Assembly: GCA_947623455.1 (NCBI GenBank)
Contig: OX392527.1
Coordinates: forward strand, 65,175,115 to 65,239,114
Direction of reading: 5' to 3'
Length of the DNA stretch: 64,000 nt
From: Mimachlamys varia
Lineage: Eukaryota; Mollusca; Bivalvia; Pectinida; Pectinidae
Part shown: positions 12,263-22,767 of the stretch, piece by piece
Position numbering within the stretch: the first letter of the stretch is position 1
Layout: each line of letters opens with the position of its first letter
Notes under the pieces: generated by a model
What the model was told of the DNA's origin: nothing
Databases searched by the model: none
The model's input: only the letters and a program-made list of their open reading frames with translations
Program-made: the position numbers and the translations under genes

Positions 12263-13946
12263 GGTTAATAAGCTGACCTAATGAAAACAATACCTTTGAT
12301 TAAATAAACCTCACTTTCTATGGGTATTGAATTATTGAGCAAGTTGGAATTTAATAAGTCATACATATCCAAGCAAAAATGTACTAATTAAAATGAAGTA
12401 ATTAAATTTTAATTGGCATCAAGACCTTATAAAAATCAATAATAAAAACCTATTAAATTAATCACCGATTATATACAAAAATATTTTTACAACAGTATCT
12501 TTTAAAAGTAAGAATTACAGTCAGAAAATAATTCAATGGTGAATTACAAAGTGTTATTTTTTTCTAGAAAATTATCTTAAGCATTGAATTTTAATTAATA
12601 ATCACAAATCTTATAATAGTTACATTATTTATTACTTACACAGTTTAATATTTCCGATTAAAAAAAGTATCATGAGGATAATTTTATGATATTTTTTTAA
12701 TACTTGTGCCTGAGCACCAACAGGTAACTTTTACAGGTAAATTTACCTGTTGGAACTGAGACTACTTTAAGGAAAAAGACTATAACCCCTATCACAACAA
12801 ACTACCCTGTAGGCAAATTAAAAATGTTGGCGTTCAGAGATACACCCGTAATCAGGAGGTGTCAAAAATCAGTCAAGCGTTTCTGGTCGAGTGTGCCATT
12901 GAACACGTTATCTCCCAGTCCCCGATACGGTCGTTAGTGTTAATTGGTCAGCTGTGAATTTGACTTACGGATGCCAGAGACACTCAATTTGTAAAAGCCA
13001 GTAGGTAATGACTTCATGTCATATTCTAATGAAGGGAAGCTAATCTTTATTCTATCTTATGAAGAAAGTTATAGATCAAATAAATAAAAAAAATAAATAA
13101 ATGTAGTGCCAGAGCCCTTGCATAAATCCTAAGCAGACAAAGAAACTTGATTAAGCATTAACAAATAATCATAACTGTTAGATTATTTCAGCATATTTTG
13201 TGTTTTAAATAGGTCTAATGTGTATTTGAACTTTCAACAATGTATTGCGAGTTTTGTTAATATATATGTATCTGTACGTGCATCAGAGGTTTTACATATT
13301 ATTGCATGTGTCGGTGTACATTTAAAATTTCATATATGAAGTTGTAGCAAATTACATCAACATGTATTGAGCACAAAGGAACAAAGGTCTTGTAGTTTTG
13401 CTACTCAATCTAATTTTGAGGTGTTGTCTGTAAATCGTTAGCGGTGCAATATCTTGACCAGCTCGGGTGATACGTTTTACCAGAGACTGCTTGTTTGTTT
13501 GAGTAGGGACGCTATATCTTACCAGTGACGTATTATCACTATAGATATATGACTGTGGTCTTGACTTTTATTATAGAATACAGCATATAGTTTTATACAT
13601 GATAAAACATTTAACATTCACATGTAATGTACAAGACGGCGGGGACGATTCTATACAAATACATATATACGTGTCTGTTCATACGTGTGTTCAGTAGTAC
13701 TTACAACGTGACCAGCATAGTGTGGTATGTTTCTGTACCGATGTTATCTGACATTGGCCCGGGCATTAGACACCTGTATCTTCGGTACTGTATACTCAGC
13801 AGCACATACCCCTCGGGGCATGCTATAACGTTTCTTTAGTACCAGGGATCCGACAGATAAGATTTCCATATATATGATCGATAAAGAAATTGCATATAAA
13901 GACTTAAAAATTACATTAGTAAGTATACACATGTATTATCTTTTTA
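12263..13946. other. AT-rich non-coding DNA
   Basis: No gene. A small hairpin (CCAACAGGTAA / TTTACCTGTTGG) lies at 12718-12756. The inverted partner of the 9228-9275 repeat end is at 12818-12866. Weak matches to the dispersed GGGACG/CAGAGAC motif occur at about 13470-13530. Confidence 0.4.
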
Positions 13947-13966
13947 CAGGGACGTATATGTCCCTG
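13947..13966. repeat. Dispersed 20-bp palindrome, GGGACGTA type
   Basis: CAGGGACGTATATGTCCCTG is palindromic apart from one pair near the centre. It is one of at least seven inverted repeats in the window built from CAGRGACGTATA and its complement, sharing its core with array A. Confidence 0.8.
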
Positions 13967-14150
13967 CTTTTTAATTGAAAATAGTTACCGACATGCACTA
14001 GTTTGTCTTTCAAATTGAAAAGGGGAACGCGGTTATATGCTCAATTATACATGTATAACTTTCCTGTCGCTATAGACTTAAACAAGAACAAAAATAATTT
14101 ATATAGATGAAATGTACAAACAAAACTGTTTTCTCAAAAAGAAATTTCTC

Positions 14151-14168
14151 ACATATACGTCCCTGATC
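14151..14168. repeat. Solo half-site identical to array A core
   Basis: ACATATACGTCCCTGATC is identical over 18 bp to the array A unit, 10 kb away and not part of a tandem run. Confidence 0.8.
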
Positions 14169-14828
14169 GGAAGCACCACGGAATCTAAGTCCGTGGTAGC
14201 ACAGATTTTCTTTCAGTCGGCCTTTATGATTAAACGACCGGTAGCCACTATAGGTTTCGATTTGGTAAGCAGGTAGAAATGCTTCTAACCGTAATAATTT
14301 ATTACCTGTGTGTCGTCGCTTTAATCTGTTAGCATACCCATGACTAGTGTTTTTTATGACAGATACGTTTAGTTAGTTACGTGTTTAACGCCACTATTTA
14401 CACAGATATATATCCGTGTTACGACCGGCTTTGTCGTTATGATTCAGGAGACATTTATTTTCATACACTCATACATTCTTCCTATGTACATGTATCGTGG
14501 ATATATTCATTCCTTATATGCTTCCGCTTTTGTATAACCGTCATCCGTAACATTTGCTTAGGATTTCCTCAGCACTTCCGTACCGTTTGCGTCTTATTTG
14601 GAACAGCGAACGTGTATGCCTCTGTACTTGTCTAGCCACGTATATATCATATAGCCATAGGGCATAACGATACCTACATGTACCTGTGAATTAACAGGTA
14701 AAGTATTTACCAATATGTGTTACCTCTTACCTGAATATGCCATAGCCAAAGTGCATTTATAACAGGTACTCCAGTGTAGTATGAATTAGATATTTAAAAT
14801 GTTTTACCAGAGACGCATAACCTTACAT

Positions 14829-14859
14829 CAGAGACGTATAAAGGCTTAATACGTCTCTG
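14829..14859. repeat. Dispersed inverted repeat, CAGAGACGTATA type
   Basis: CAGAGACGTATA, a 9-bp loop, then AATACGTCTCTG: a 31-bp hairpin of the same family. A related single half (CCAGAGACGCATAA) lies just upstream at about 14807. Confidence 0.8.
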
Positions 14860-15958
14860 CTTACATGCAACCGGTCCGGATTTTCCTTTTAATTTGGGGT
14901 AATGGGACAATGTTTCAGATTTGAGGAGCTACGTCTCGCATCAATAATGATAGGAGCTAAACAGGAAATTGATTGATCAAATAGTACGATGAGGAATCGA
15001 AACGGTACTGTTGCTGCCTATATACCAGAAGTAGTGTTACCTATATGCGGGTACTGACAAAACACACGTGTACTGCACAGGGACCTGAGAATTTGTTACT
15101 GCACGGAGCTATATTATTGCTAACGACCATTAAGACATATAATAAAAAATATAACATAAACAATATTTAACAGGCCGTAAAGATGAACTATTGCATGTAA
15201 TTATAACCAGAAAAATATTGATTGTGTTTCATATAGATACGCCCCTCTCATTTTGCTACACTCTTCATTGTACAAAATGTATTATACATCAATGTACTTA
15301 GGAGTTAGATGAGGTTATCATTGCTATCCCCATGCCCTAACTAGTAAGCCATTCACATCTTAAGAAATACATAGTACAATACAGATAACTTGTCTCAGAT
15401 TCAATTCATTTCAATTTATTTTCGTAAGTTTAACAACTTCTAGGATAAACATTTTTTACATATATGGAACAAACAACAGCATCATCTTCATCACTGACTA
15501 ATCGTCATTATTGTATACGTCCGATACAATCAATCAATAATGTTTAATCTAAGTATCGCAAGAATATCACTCATTGGATTGGAGATTTCTCTGTCACACC
15601 CTCATCATCACTATCAGCAGCAGCAACATCATCATCATACTGATATATATGGGTTTCAAAGGAGAGGCTATATGCCATCTTCAGATATATACATATTAAG
15701 TTCAGGTTCTGTTTATATATATATACGTCCTGTCCGTTATATTGTAATTTACATCAATGCTCGCATGTAATTTCATCTCGTATAACGTTATAATTTTATA
15801 CTTATTGCTATAGTGTATGTTCTTACATTTACATTCCGACAGAGGCGGAATGTAACAACTGTCTCAACCTCATACAGCCGTCGGTTTAAAATAAACCGAA
15901 CATATCTGCCAAAAACCTTGGTGGTTTTAACTGTAAGCAACATGTGTTTGACACTTTT
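14860..15958. other. Non-coding DNA
   Basis: No gene is supported. A partial end of the 53651 MITE family (ACAGGGACCTGAGAATTTG) is at 15076-15100. A sequence resembling a reverse-oriented LINE tail (TCAATTCATTTCAATTTA) is near 15400-15420. Confidence 0.4.
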
Positions 15959-16198
15959 ACTTTCTCACGGGCCGCGCGCGGTGGCTGAGTGGTTAAGGTG
16001 TTCCGACATTCTTCCACTAGCCCTCCACCTCTGGGTTGCGAATTCGAATCCCACATGGGGCAATTGCCAGGTTCTGACTGTAGGTCGGTGGTTTTTCTCC
16101 GGGTACTCCGGCTTTCCTTCACCTCAAAAAACCTGACACGTCCTTAAATGACTTTGGCTGTCATTAGGATATAAAACTAAATAAACCAAACTTTCTCA
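15959..16198 (+). mobile_element. tRNA-derived SINE with 9-bp target duplication
   Basis: A tRNA-like head carries a pol III A box (GTGGCTGAGTGGTTAAGG) and B box (ATTCGAATCCC). It is followed by the TTTTTCTCCGGGTACTCCGG core typical of molluscan and other invertebrate SINEs and a TAAAACTAAATAAACC tail. Perfect ACTTTCTCA direct repeats at 15959-15967 and 16190-16198 flank it, so this is a fairly young insertion. Small ORFs here on both strands are spurious. Confidence 0.92.
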
Positions 16199-16490
16199 TA
16201 CAAAGATCAATCCATAGCATGCCGAAAGTGTTGCGATGTATAGTAGCCACCTAAAAATGAAAATACTGAGTTGCCGGAGTTGTAGGTCTGACTATCTGCC
16301 TTAGTCTGACAAACTCCAACATATTAAGAAACGACATCTTACATTATTTAGCTTGTACATCAGCGCACAACGAACAATTATAATCTGATTACTGTCTTGA
16401 ATACATCGTCATTGGTCACCACTTGAATAGACGCTATCGTTTTTGTTGTTCGATGTTGTCGCTTTGCTACTCCGGATATAGACAGGATCG

Positions 16491-16676
16491 GTAGCTTAGC
16501 TCACAGTTGCTTGAGTTTCTGTCAGTAAATAAAATAAAATATATATATAGGCATAGGCCTATATATAAGGACCCCCCCCCCCCCCACCCCCATTATAGTA
16601 ATGGGCGGTTCCTTATTTTTAAAAAAAATATATATATTATTTACTGACAGAAACTCAAGTAACTGTGCTTAGCTAC
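16491..16676. mobile_element. MITE-like foldback with C14 tract
   Basis: Inverted repeats of about 45 bp, starting GTAGCT and sharing CTTGAGTTTCTGTCAGTAAA, flank an AT-rich centre with a run of 14 C at 16572-16585. No coding capacity. Target duplication is not clear. Confidence 0.7.
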
Positions 16677-17222
16677 ATACCGGTATATCGTGTCGATTCC
16701 CCAATGTGAAGAGCGGCAATACCGGCATTTGGTATACTCATTTATGATTGGTAACTGAACAGTTTGTTGAATGAATATGTGTAAAGCTTATAATTTTATA
16801 TGAAATGTGCAGGATTACGTGAGTTACGTCTCGGCATATATGTGTAAGATAGCGGACAGTGTTCTCCGTGTAAGAGTTCGTGTTTAGATTGTTTTGTGTA
16901 GGAAGGTGAAGTGAAATAGTACATGTATATATGTATATGAAGCACGTTTTGTACCATACATGGAACATCATATTCTTCTTATGAATTAAAACTGGTTCAG
17001 CGTTAATGTCTTAGCTGTAGCACTAGAAGACCAACTCTCTGTAGCTTTGTTATTATATGTACGGATACCTATTATCAGAACGATTTCATGACTATTCAGT
17101 GACGAGCTATACAGCTAAACTATACAGTCGTTTTGTGGTCGGACTCCAACCTAGGCACGGCTAATTACATGTACACTGTTACGTGGAGACACGACCTTGC
17201 ATAGCAATATCAGGAAATTACA
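16677..17222. other. Non-coding DNA
   Basis: Nothing recognisable; short ORFs lack any family motif. Confidence 0.4.
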
Positions 17223-17395
17223 AACCATGCGAACCAGTCGGAACCTGTTGGTCTGATGGTAACGTCCTGGTTTTATGACAAAGAGACCCCGGGTTCGCGC
17301 CCCGCTCGTCTCATTAGATTCATTTCTTCTCGTTCTTGTAAAATATTGGTTATTTCCCAGGTCGGGATGTGTTTTTTCATTACAATATGTACTAA
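17223..17395 (+). mobile_element. tRNA-like SINE head
   Basis: The segment shows an A-box-like GTTGGTCTGATGGTAACG and a B box GGGTTCGCGCCCC with tRNA-like spacing, then a non-tRNA body (TATTTCCCAGGTCGGGATGTG). The anticodon arm does not fold as a clean tRNA, so a SINE is preferred over a functional tRNA. Confidence 0.5.
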
Positions 17396-19015
17396 TTATA
17401 ACAAATGATATTTTCTTAAATATCATATCATTTCAGCTCCTGGTAATAGATTCAATGTTACGTCGTGACGGATCTGTTTGATTTGAATGCCTTCGTTAGG
17501 TTCTTTACAGTTGACTTCACGTTTCGTAACAATACTAAAACCCGGGGCCAACTCGTTATCCACCCGAACATTGTGACCGCCGTTCAATGGAGTTTAAAAC
17601 AATCAAGTCATAATATCAGTCCTCACGACTCTCGGTTAAATGGAACATGGTGATTATAGTAGTCAACTTTTACTATAATAGAATATACTTTTCTGATCAA
17701 CATATTGGTTTTTCATTTCGTCACGAGTACAAATACAGTAGTATCTCAAACTTGCAATGGAATTGAATTATTCTGTACGTAGTTATGATACTCCGTACAT
17801 TGTCGATCAACTGACGACATCAAACACTTTTTATTTTCCAAATTTGTAATGTGCAAATTTGTCTACTAAATAATCAGATCTGTAAGTATTAGCAGAACAT
17901 AATTTATTTGATTCGTGAACTTAACAGCAATTACAACTTCTTCCTTGATTAAAATATTATTAATTTGTAACCATCTATATTAATATAAGCTATGATTTTA
18001 ATGACGTTTTGTATATGTATCAGATATAATAGTAAACAAAGAATTTTAATCTATCTCGAGCCAAATAATAATCCACTCCTACAATTTCCCAGGTAATTCA
18101 ACTGTTATCTAAGCGTTTGTCATTATGAAACAAATAAAGTTGTGTATTACAGTCTAAAAGTTTTAGTTGATAATTTGCAAATTATAAAATAAAAACCAAA
18201 TCCTGTGGTAAAAATTGTGAAGTGCATAATTGTTCTATCAAATTCAGAACGAATAATTATTCATTGTTTCTATATTGGTAACCATCATATTTTGCATTCG
18301 TGATTTGTGCATTTTAATACGGACTTAATCTAACTCTGTGGTTTAATGTAAAAACAAAACATAGATGAGTTATACGTCTCTGGTAAAAACAATGGTTGCA
18401 GAAGTATGATTTGGTTGAAATTGTTTATGGAGTTTTCTTTCATTTTGTTTTTCAATTACAAAGTATCTTCTTTTGTAGTTGGCGTAGTTTAACTTGGAAA
18501 TAAAAAAAATAACATGTGAATTATATTTGTAAATATTGAAATAGTCTATACTCAGGTAAATACATGTAATGTTGTTTTAAGATCTTGGCTGAATGGGAAT
18601 ATAACACCTGTTGGGCAGTTTAGGTGTCAAGATGTATTGTCACGCCCTGTCAAATTCATACCCGATCTGTCACAGTTAACAATTACATGTAGGACTATTA
18701 GTGAAGTTAAGCTTAGATAATTAACGTCGAACGAACGAACATCTACAGTAAAGTATATTTGTAGGCAAAACCAGCCAGTGGGCATCAAAACTGTAAGAAT
18801 AGATTAATGGTTGTTTACAATCCGAGTTTGAAATACAAACTGTATTTGATATAAGTATGCGGACTGTACATGTTTTTTGCCCGTATATATTTACTGTAAG
18901 TAAATAGTAAAAACAATAACAAACACAAAATATGTGCCATATATATAAGCATCGAGACAATAAATAGGATTTCTGGCATAAAAGCAATGATGTTTTCTGA
19001 CAAATTTAGACTGAT
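17396..19015. other. AT-rich non-coding DNA
   Basis: No gene seen. A single TATACGTCTCTGG half-site occurs at 18371-18383. Confidence 0.4.
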
Positions 19016-19044
19016 CAGAGACGTATATATGCCATACGTCTCTG
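19016..19044. repeat. Dispersed inverted repeat, CAGAGACGTATA type
   Basis: CAGAGACGTATA...CATACGTCTCTG with a short loop; the same family as 14829, 19772 and 19885. Confidence 0.8.
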
Positions 19045-19509
19045 GACTGACAGGTATCTCAATTTTAAAATAGCGTTAAAAAAAAACGTTTTTGTGTGGA
19101 ATCAATCAAATTGGATTACATGAATATGTTTAACAGATGAAGATATGCACAATTGATCATATATGTACGTTTCTCGTGTCAAGATGTGGTAGCAATTGAA
19201 ACGGAAGTACTGAAGTGTGACGAGAATAGCGGTCCCGTGCGAGGCTTGTCAATCAACGCTTGGGAGGAGCATCGACCAATAGAAATCACGAAGAGCTCGC
19301 GATACCGTGTAATTGACAAGAAATCCAACTTATCAAAATGTTAGGTATGCAGATGATCCGATTCAGATACTAATTCTTCATTTGTATTTTATTGGACATC
19401 AGTACAGAATATACCGGATACATGTCCACGAAAGATGTAACAGTAAATAGTTAAAAGCTGATTGCTTTGGTTCTGAACCCTTTGAAGATGTACTTTTTAC
19501 GATGGCTTG

Positions 19510-19620
19510 TGTTAACGCAAAGTCAGCCTCGGAGCTTGTTGGCTAATAGATTGAAATCGCTCTGTGATTGGCTAGCCATTTGAAGAGGTAACTTTGGAAA
19601 GAGGCGGGGCTTGGTGATAC
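19510..19620. promoter_or_regulatory. Possible CCAAT/GC-box cluster
   Basis: GTGATTGGCTAGCC (inverted CCAAT) and GAGGCGGGGCTT (GC box) lie within about 45 bp in otherwise AT-rich DNA. The spacing is promoter-like, but no first exon could be found downstream, so this is only a candidate. Confidence 0.2.
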
Positions 19621-19771
19621 ACCAAGTTATAGATACATGATAAAGACAAAAAATCAGTAGGTTTTTTTATCGTCATCACTTGCTAGTTACACTTTCTTTA
19701 TTCTGGGATAACGACTCGGAGAAAGAAAATTTAACAGTTTCACTCCCAAAAATGAAATTGGTTAGTTGAAA

Positions 19772-19810
19772 CAGAGACGTATAAAGCCAGAGTGGCTATA
19801 TACGTCTCTG
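19772..19810. repeat. Dispersed hairpin with nested second stem
   Basis: A 12-bp outer stem (CAGAGACGTATA / TATACGTCTCTG) is perfect and encloses an inner stem AGCCA-GAG-TGGCT. It is the most complete hairpin of the dispersed family. Confidence 0.85.
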
Positions 19811-19884
19811 GTTGAAACAAGAATATTTCCCGACATTATTCTCCGTGTCGTGTTATTCACCTGTAAACAAGAAGAAAACGAAAG

Positions 19885-19908
19885 CAGAGATATATAGATA
19901 CGTCTCTG
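19885..19908. repeat. Dispersed inverted repeat, CAGAGA type
   Basis: CAGAGATATATAGATACGTCTCTG-type hairpin in which one arm has lost the ACG. A further single CAGAGACGTATAAAG half lies at 20167. Confidence 0.7.
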
Positions 19909-20280
19909 ACGAAATAAAGCGTGCCTTTAAATCAGATTGAACATTTAAACATTAAGGTCGCAGATATTTCTTATCAAAGCTTCCGATATCAGCTGAAGTG
20001 TTTACAAATCTCTCTTGTTTAATGACACTTTTAAATTTTCCAAAAACGTTCTCGGCCGGATTAAAATCTGGACTGTTTGTATTTTCTAATCTAATGGGAT
20101 GCTCTGTACTGTTTTATAAAAAAAAATTCGTTTGATTAAATGACTTGCATTTGAGTTTATACTCAACAGAGACGTATAAAGTGAAAATCGTCCGTTTTGT
20201 TCCAAGTTGTATATAAGAAAGAAAATTAGAGTGATCTTGTATTTTGATTCCTGTAACTTCGTTAACATATGTTACATGAA

Positions 20281-20751
20281 ATACCGGGTAGCTATCTTAC
20301 GAACGTACCTTAAGGCCCAGTCCCATATAGGTGCCGGATCACATTCGGCACGATCCGGCGTGTGAACCGTGTAGTTCCACAGCAATCTTGTTGGTCCTGG
20401 AACATCCGGGGATGCGCGTGGCGGCTCCGGGACCCACACGGCAGTTATAGGAAGTTCAAAACTAAACTTCCGTGACGGTCCGGGGAGATGGCAACATCCG
20501 GGGTGGTTCGTGCAGCTGCCGTGAAGGGTCCCGGGACAGCCCTATCTCTGTCTTGATTGTCCGTGTGTGTCCTTGACAGTCCGGGGACAAAACTCAGTTC
20601 CCGGACCATCAAGGGTCATAACGGCAGAGGTACAGGTGTCCTCGGACCATCCATGGTGTTTACAAGGAACGAACACGGAATTACTACCGACCAAGACGGC
20701 GCAAACATTCACGACGTCATGATTTTACCCACACCACACAACATGTATTAG
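20281..20751. other. GC-rich block, probable dispersed repeat
   Basis: About 470 bp, much richer in GC than its flanks, starting near CCTTAAGGCCCAGTCCCATA and containing several GGTCCGGGGA / CATCCGGGG motifs. It has no credible coding frame. The abrupt change in composition suggests an inserted repeat, but neither end could be defined. Confidence 0.35.
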
Positions 20752-21299
20752 TTGCTGCCATTACTTAGACTTGCAGATGATACATAAATATGTTTTGGGC
20801 TTGTCAGAATGATATAGGTATCGGATAGGTTGTGCCTCAATGATGTCACTCATAACGTGACCTATACAAGAATTCGATAAAAACATGCATAATCACTAGG
20901 CTGATATAAATTGGGCGCCACCTGACTTTTTTTGAAGGTCGTCTGTGTCTGTATCGGCGTTAATCCAGTAGCTACAACCATCCTGTCCATTATTCGACAA
21001 TGAGGGAGACGGGGTATCGGTCATATGCAATAATGAAATGTCGTTGCTAAAAACCTAATTCTTCCTTCAACACAGGACAATTCCGAAGTTGGAAGTTAAA
21101 TTTACGATGAAACTTACGAACGCTTTAGTAAAACACACAGATCGTAACTTAGCTTGTAAAAGAAACGTATTGAAATATTCGTAACTTTTAACCTAAACCT
21201 ATAATATACAAGAAACTAAGTTTAAAATCATTACCGCAAAACTCAATTCAAAATGACCAATTGATCATTATTCATCGGCAATGCCTACAATTCATTTTT
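20752..21299. other. Non-coding DNA
   Basis: Nothing recognisable. Confidence 0.4.
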
Positions 21300-21482
21300 T
21301 TTTCATTTTTTTTTTCAATTTTATTTCATTCCGTATGCAACAGCATATAGGATTACAATACACATACATATTAAATCATATATAATTTTGCAAGATGTCG
21401 GAGACCGCAGCCAACATGAACAAAATAATATTTATAATACAGCTCACTACGACAATAAGTAATGGCTTTATCGTGAAAAAAG
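21300..21482 (-). repeat. Dispersed repeat L, copy 1
   Basis: The reverse complement matches 32149-32325 over about 180 bp at roughly 90% by eye. Shared blocks include CACGATAAAGCCATTAC, TTGTCGTAGTGAGCTGTATT and GATTTAATATGTATGTGTA. It ends in an AAATAAAA plus A-rich tail, as a LINE or SINE 3' end would. Confidence 0.8.
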
Positions 21483-22767
21483 TCGTACATGCATACAAAT
21501 GAATACCAAGCACAGAATGTAACATGTATACATCCTATTTTTTTATTTTTTTTTTATAATGGTAACCGTTATGGAACGATGTCTTGTGGGAACAATATAT
21601 ATTGCATTATATCGGAAAATCAAGATAGCTTTCGAAAGATTTACTTAACGCTGAATCTTATTTATCTATTTCATTACAAATGTGATAGGGTAAAATACAT
21701 ATACTGTACATGTTGAGAAAAAAAACCGTGAAAAGCAATTGACAATGTAATAAGTTGTAAACCAATCTACTGACAATACAGTGTTTTTTATTAGAAAAAA
21801 GTGAATAATATGATTTTCAAAATAATTCAACAGGTATATTGATACATGAGAATTAGTCAGGCGTATATGTTATTAGTAGCTTTTTTTCAACCTGTAACAT
21901 GTGCTTTGGCACAGACTAAAATAGGACACCGTGCTGATGGATCACTGCAGACTTATAGCTATTGTCACAAAAAACGCATTTCTGTAACGCTGTATGATGG
22001 ACTTGTTTTCCGTTGTGTGACCCATATTTCATTACAATAAGCTTCTTCATGGAGTAATCCTCTACCTTTTCTGAATTGATATAAAAATAGTGACACGTGA
22101 TTTGTGGCTAATTGTAGCGTACTATACAAAACTAAAACAGTTTGTAAAACTCATGCTAATTAAGACAAGTAATGCGATATTCTGTAAAAGCTGAAATAAA
22201 CACGTAAAATTATCTAGGATTTTTTTAATCCGTATGCTATTTGGGAATAAGTAAGTTCTATAAAGAGTATTTTAATGCAAGTATTTTTTCACGGACTAGC
22301 TAATAGCTAGTATAACTCTGTGACATAACTCAGGATGAGGATGCGATATGTTTCTACTTATGAATAATGTACAAAAAGCATCGTAAGATATAAATGTTGA
22401 ATGAAATTTGCAAGCTATCGTATCATCTTATCACAGACATATAATATATGGCTTCGTACATAATATTGTATGCCTATGATCTGACTGATCTGATCGGTGA
22501 ACCATCTGATCGTCTCCTGGTCTCGATTTTACAGGTAAATATGGAGGCGACAGCTCGCGCCTCAGTGAGCACAGTGGGTCACCGTGAGTCTTGCTGACGC
22601 TTGATGATCGATCTCGTAACAGTCGCGGTGAAACGCGATGGTCTCTCACGTCATCACAATCTTTCGTGACTTAATTTTGATGATCCTTCAACATCATTTC
22701 CGATCATCAAGGGTTATGGCGGTTTATCAAACGCGGTGAAAAAGTTACACTGACTAATGTGTGATCT
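21483..22767. other. Non-coding DNA
   Basis: No exon is supported. A possible exon ending at 22768 against the first GTAAGTAAG of array B was tested in all three frames, and each carries a stop. Confidence 0.4.

Noticed and set aside
15813..16136. 107-codon ORF at the SINE
   Set aside because: It runs into tRNA-like SINE sequence with A and B boxes and target duplications; not a gene.
17223..17300. Functional tRNA gene
   Set aside because: B box is good, but the cloverleaf is not clean and a non-tRNA SINE-like body follows.
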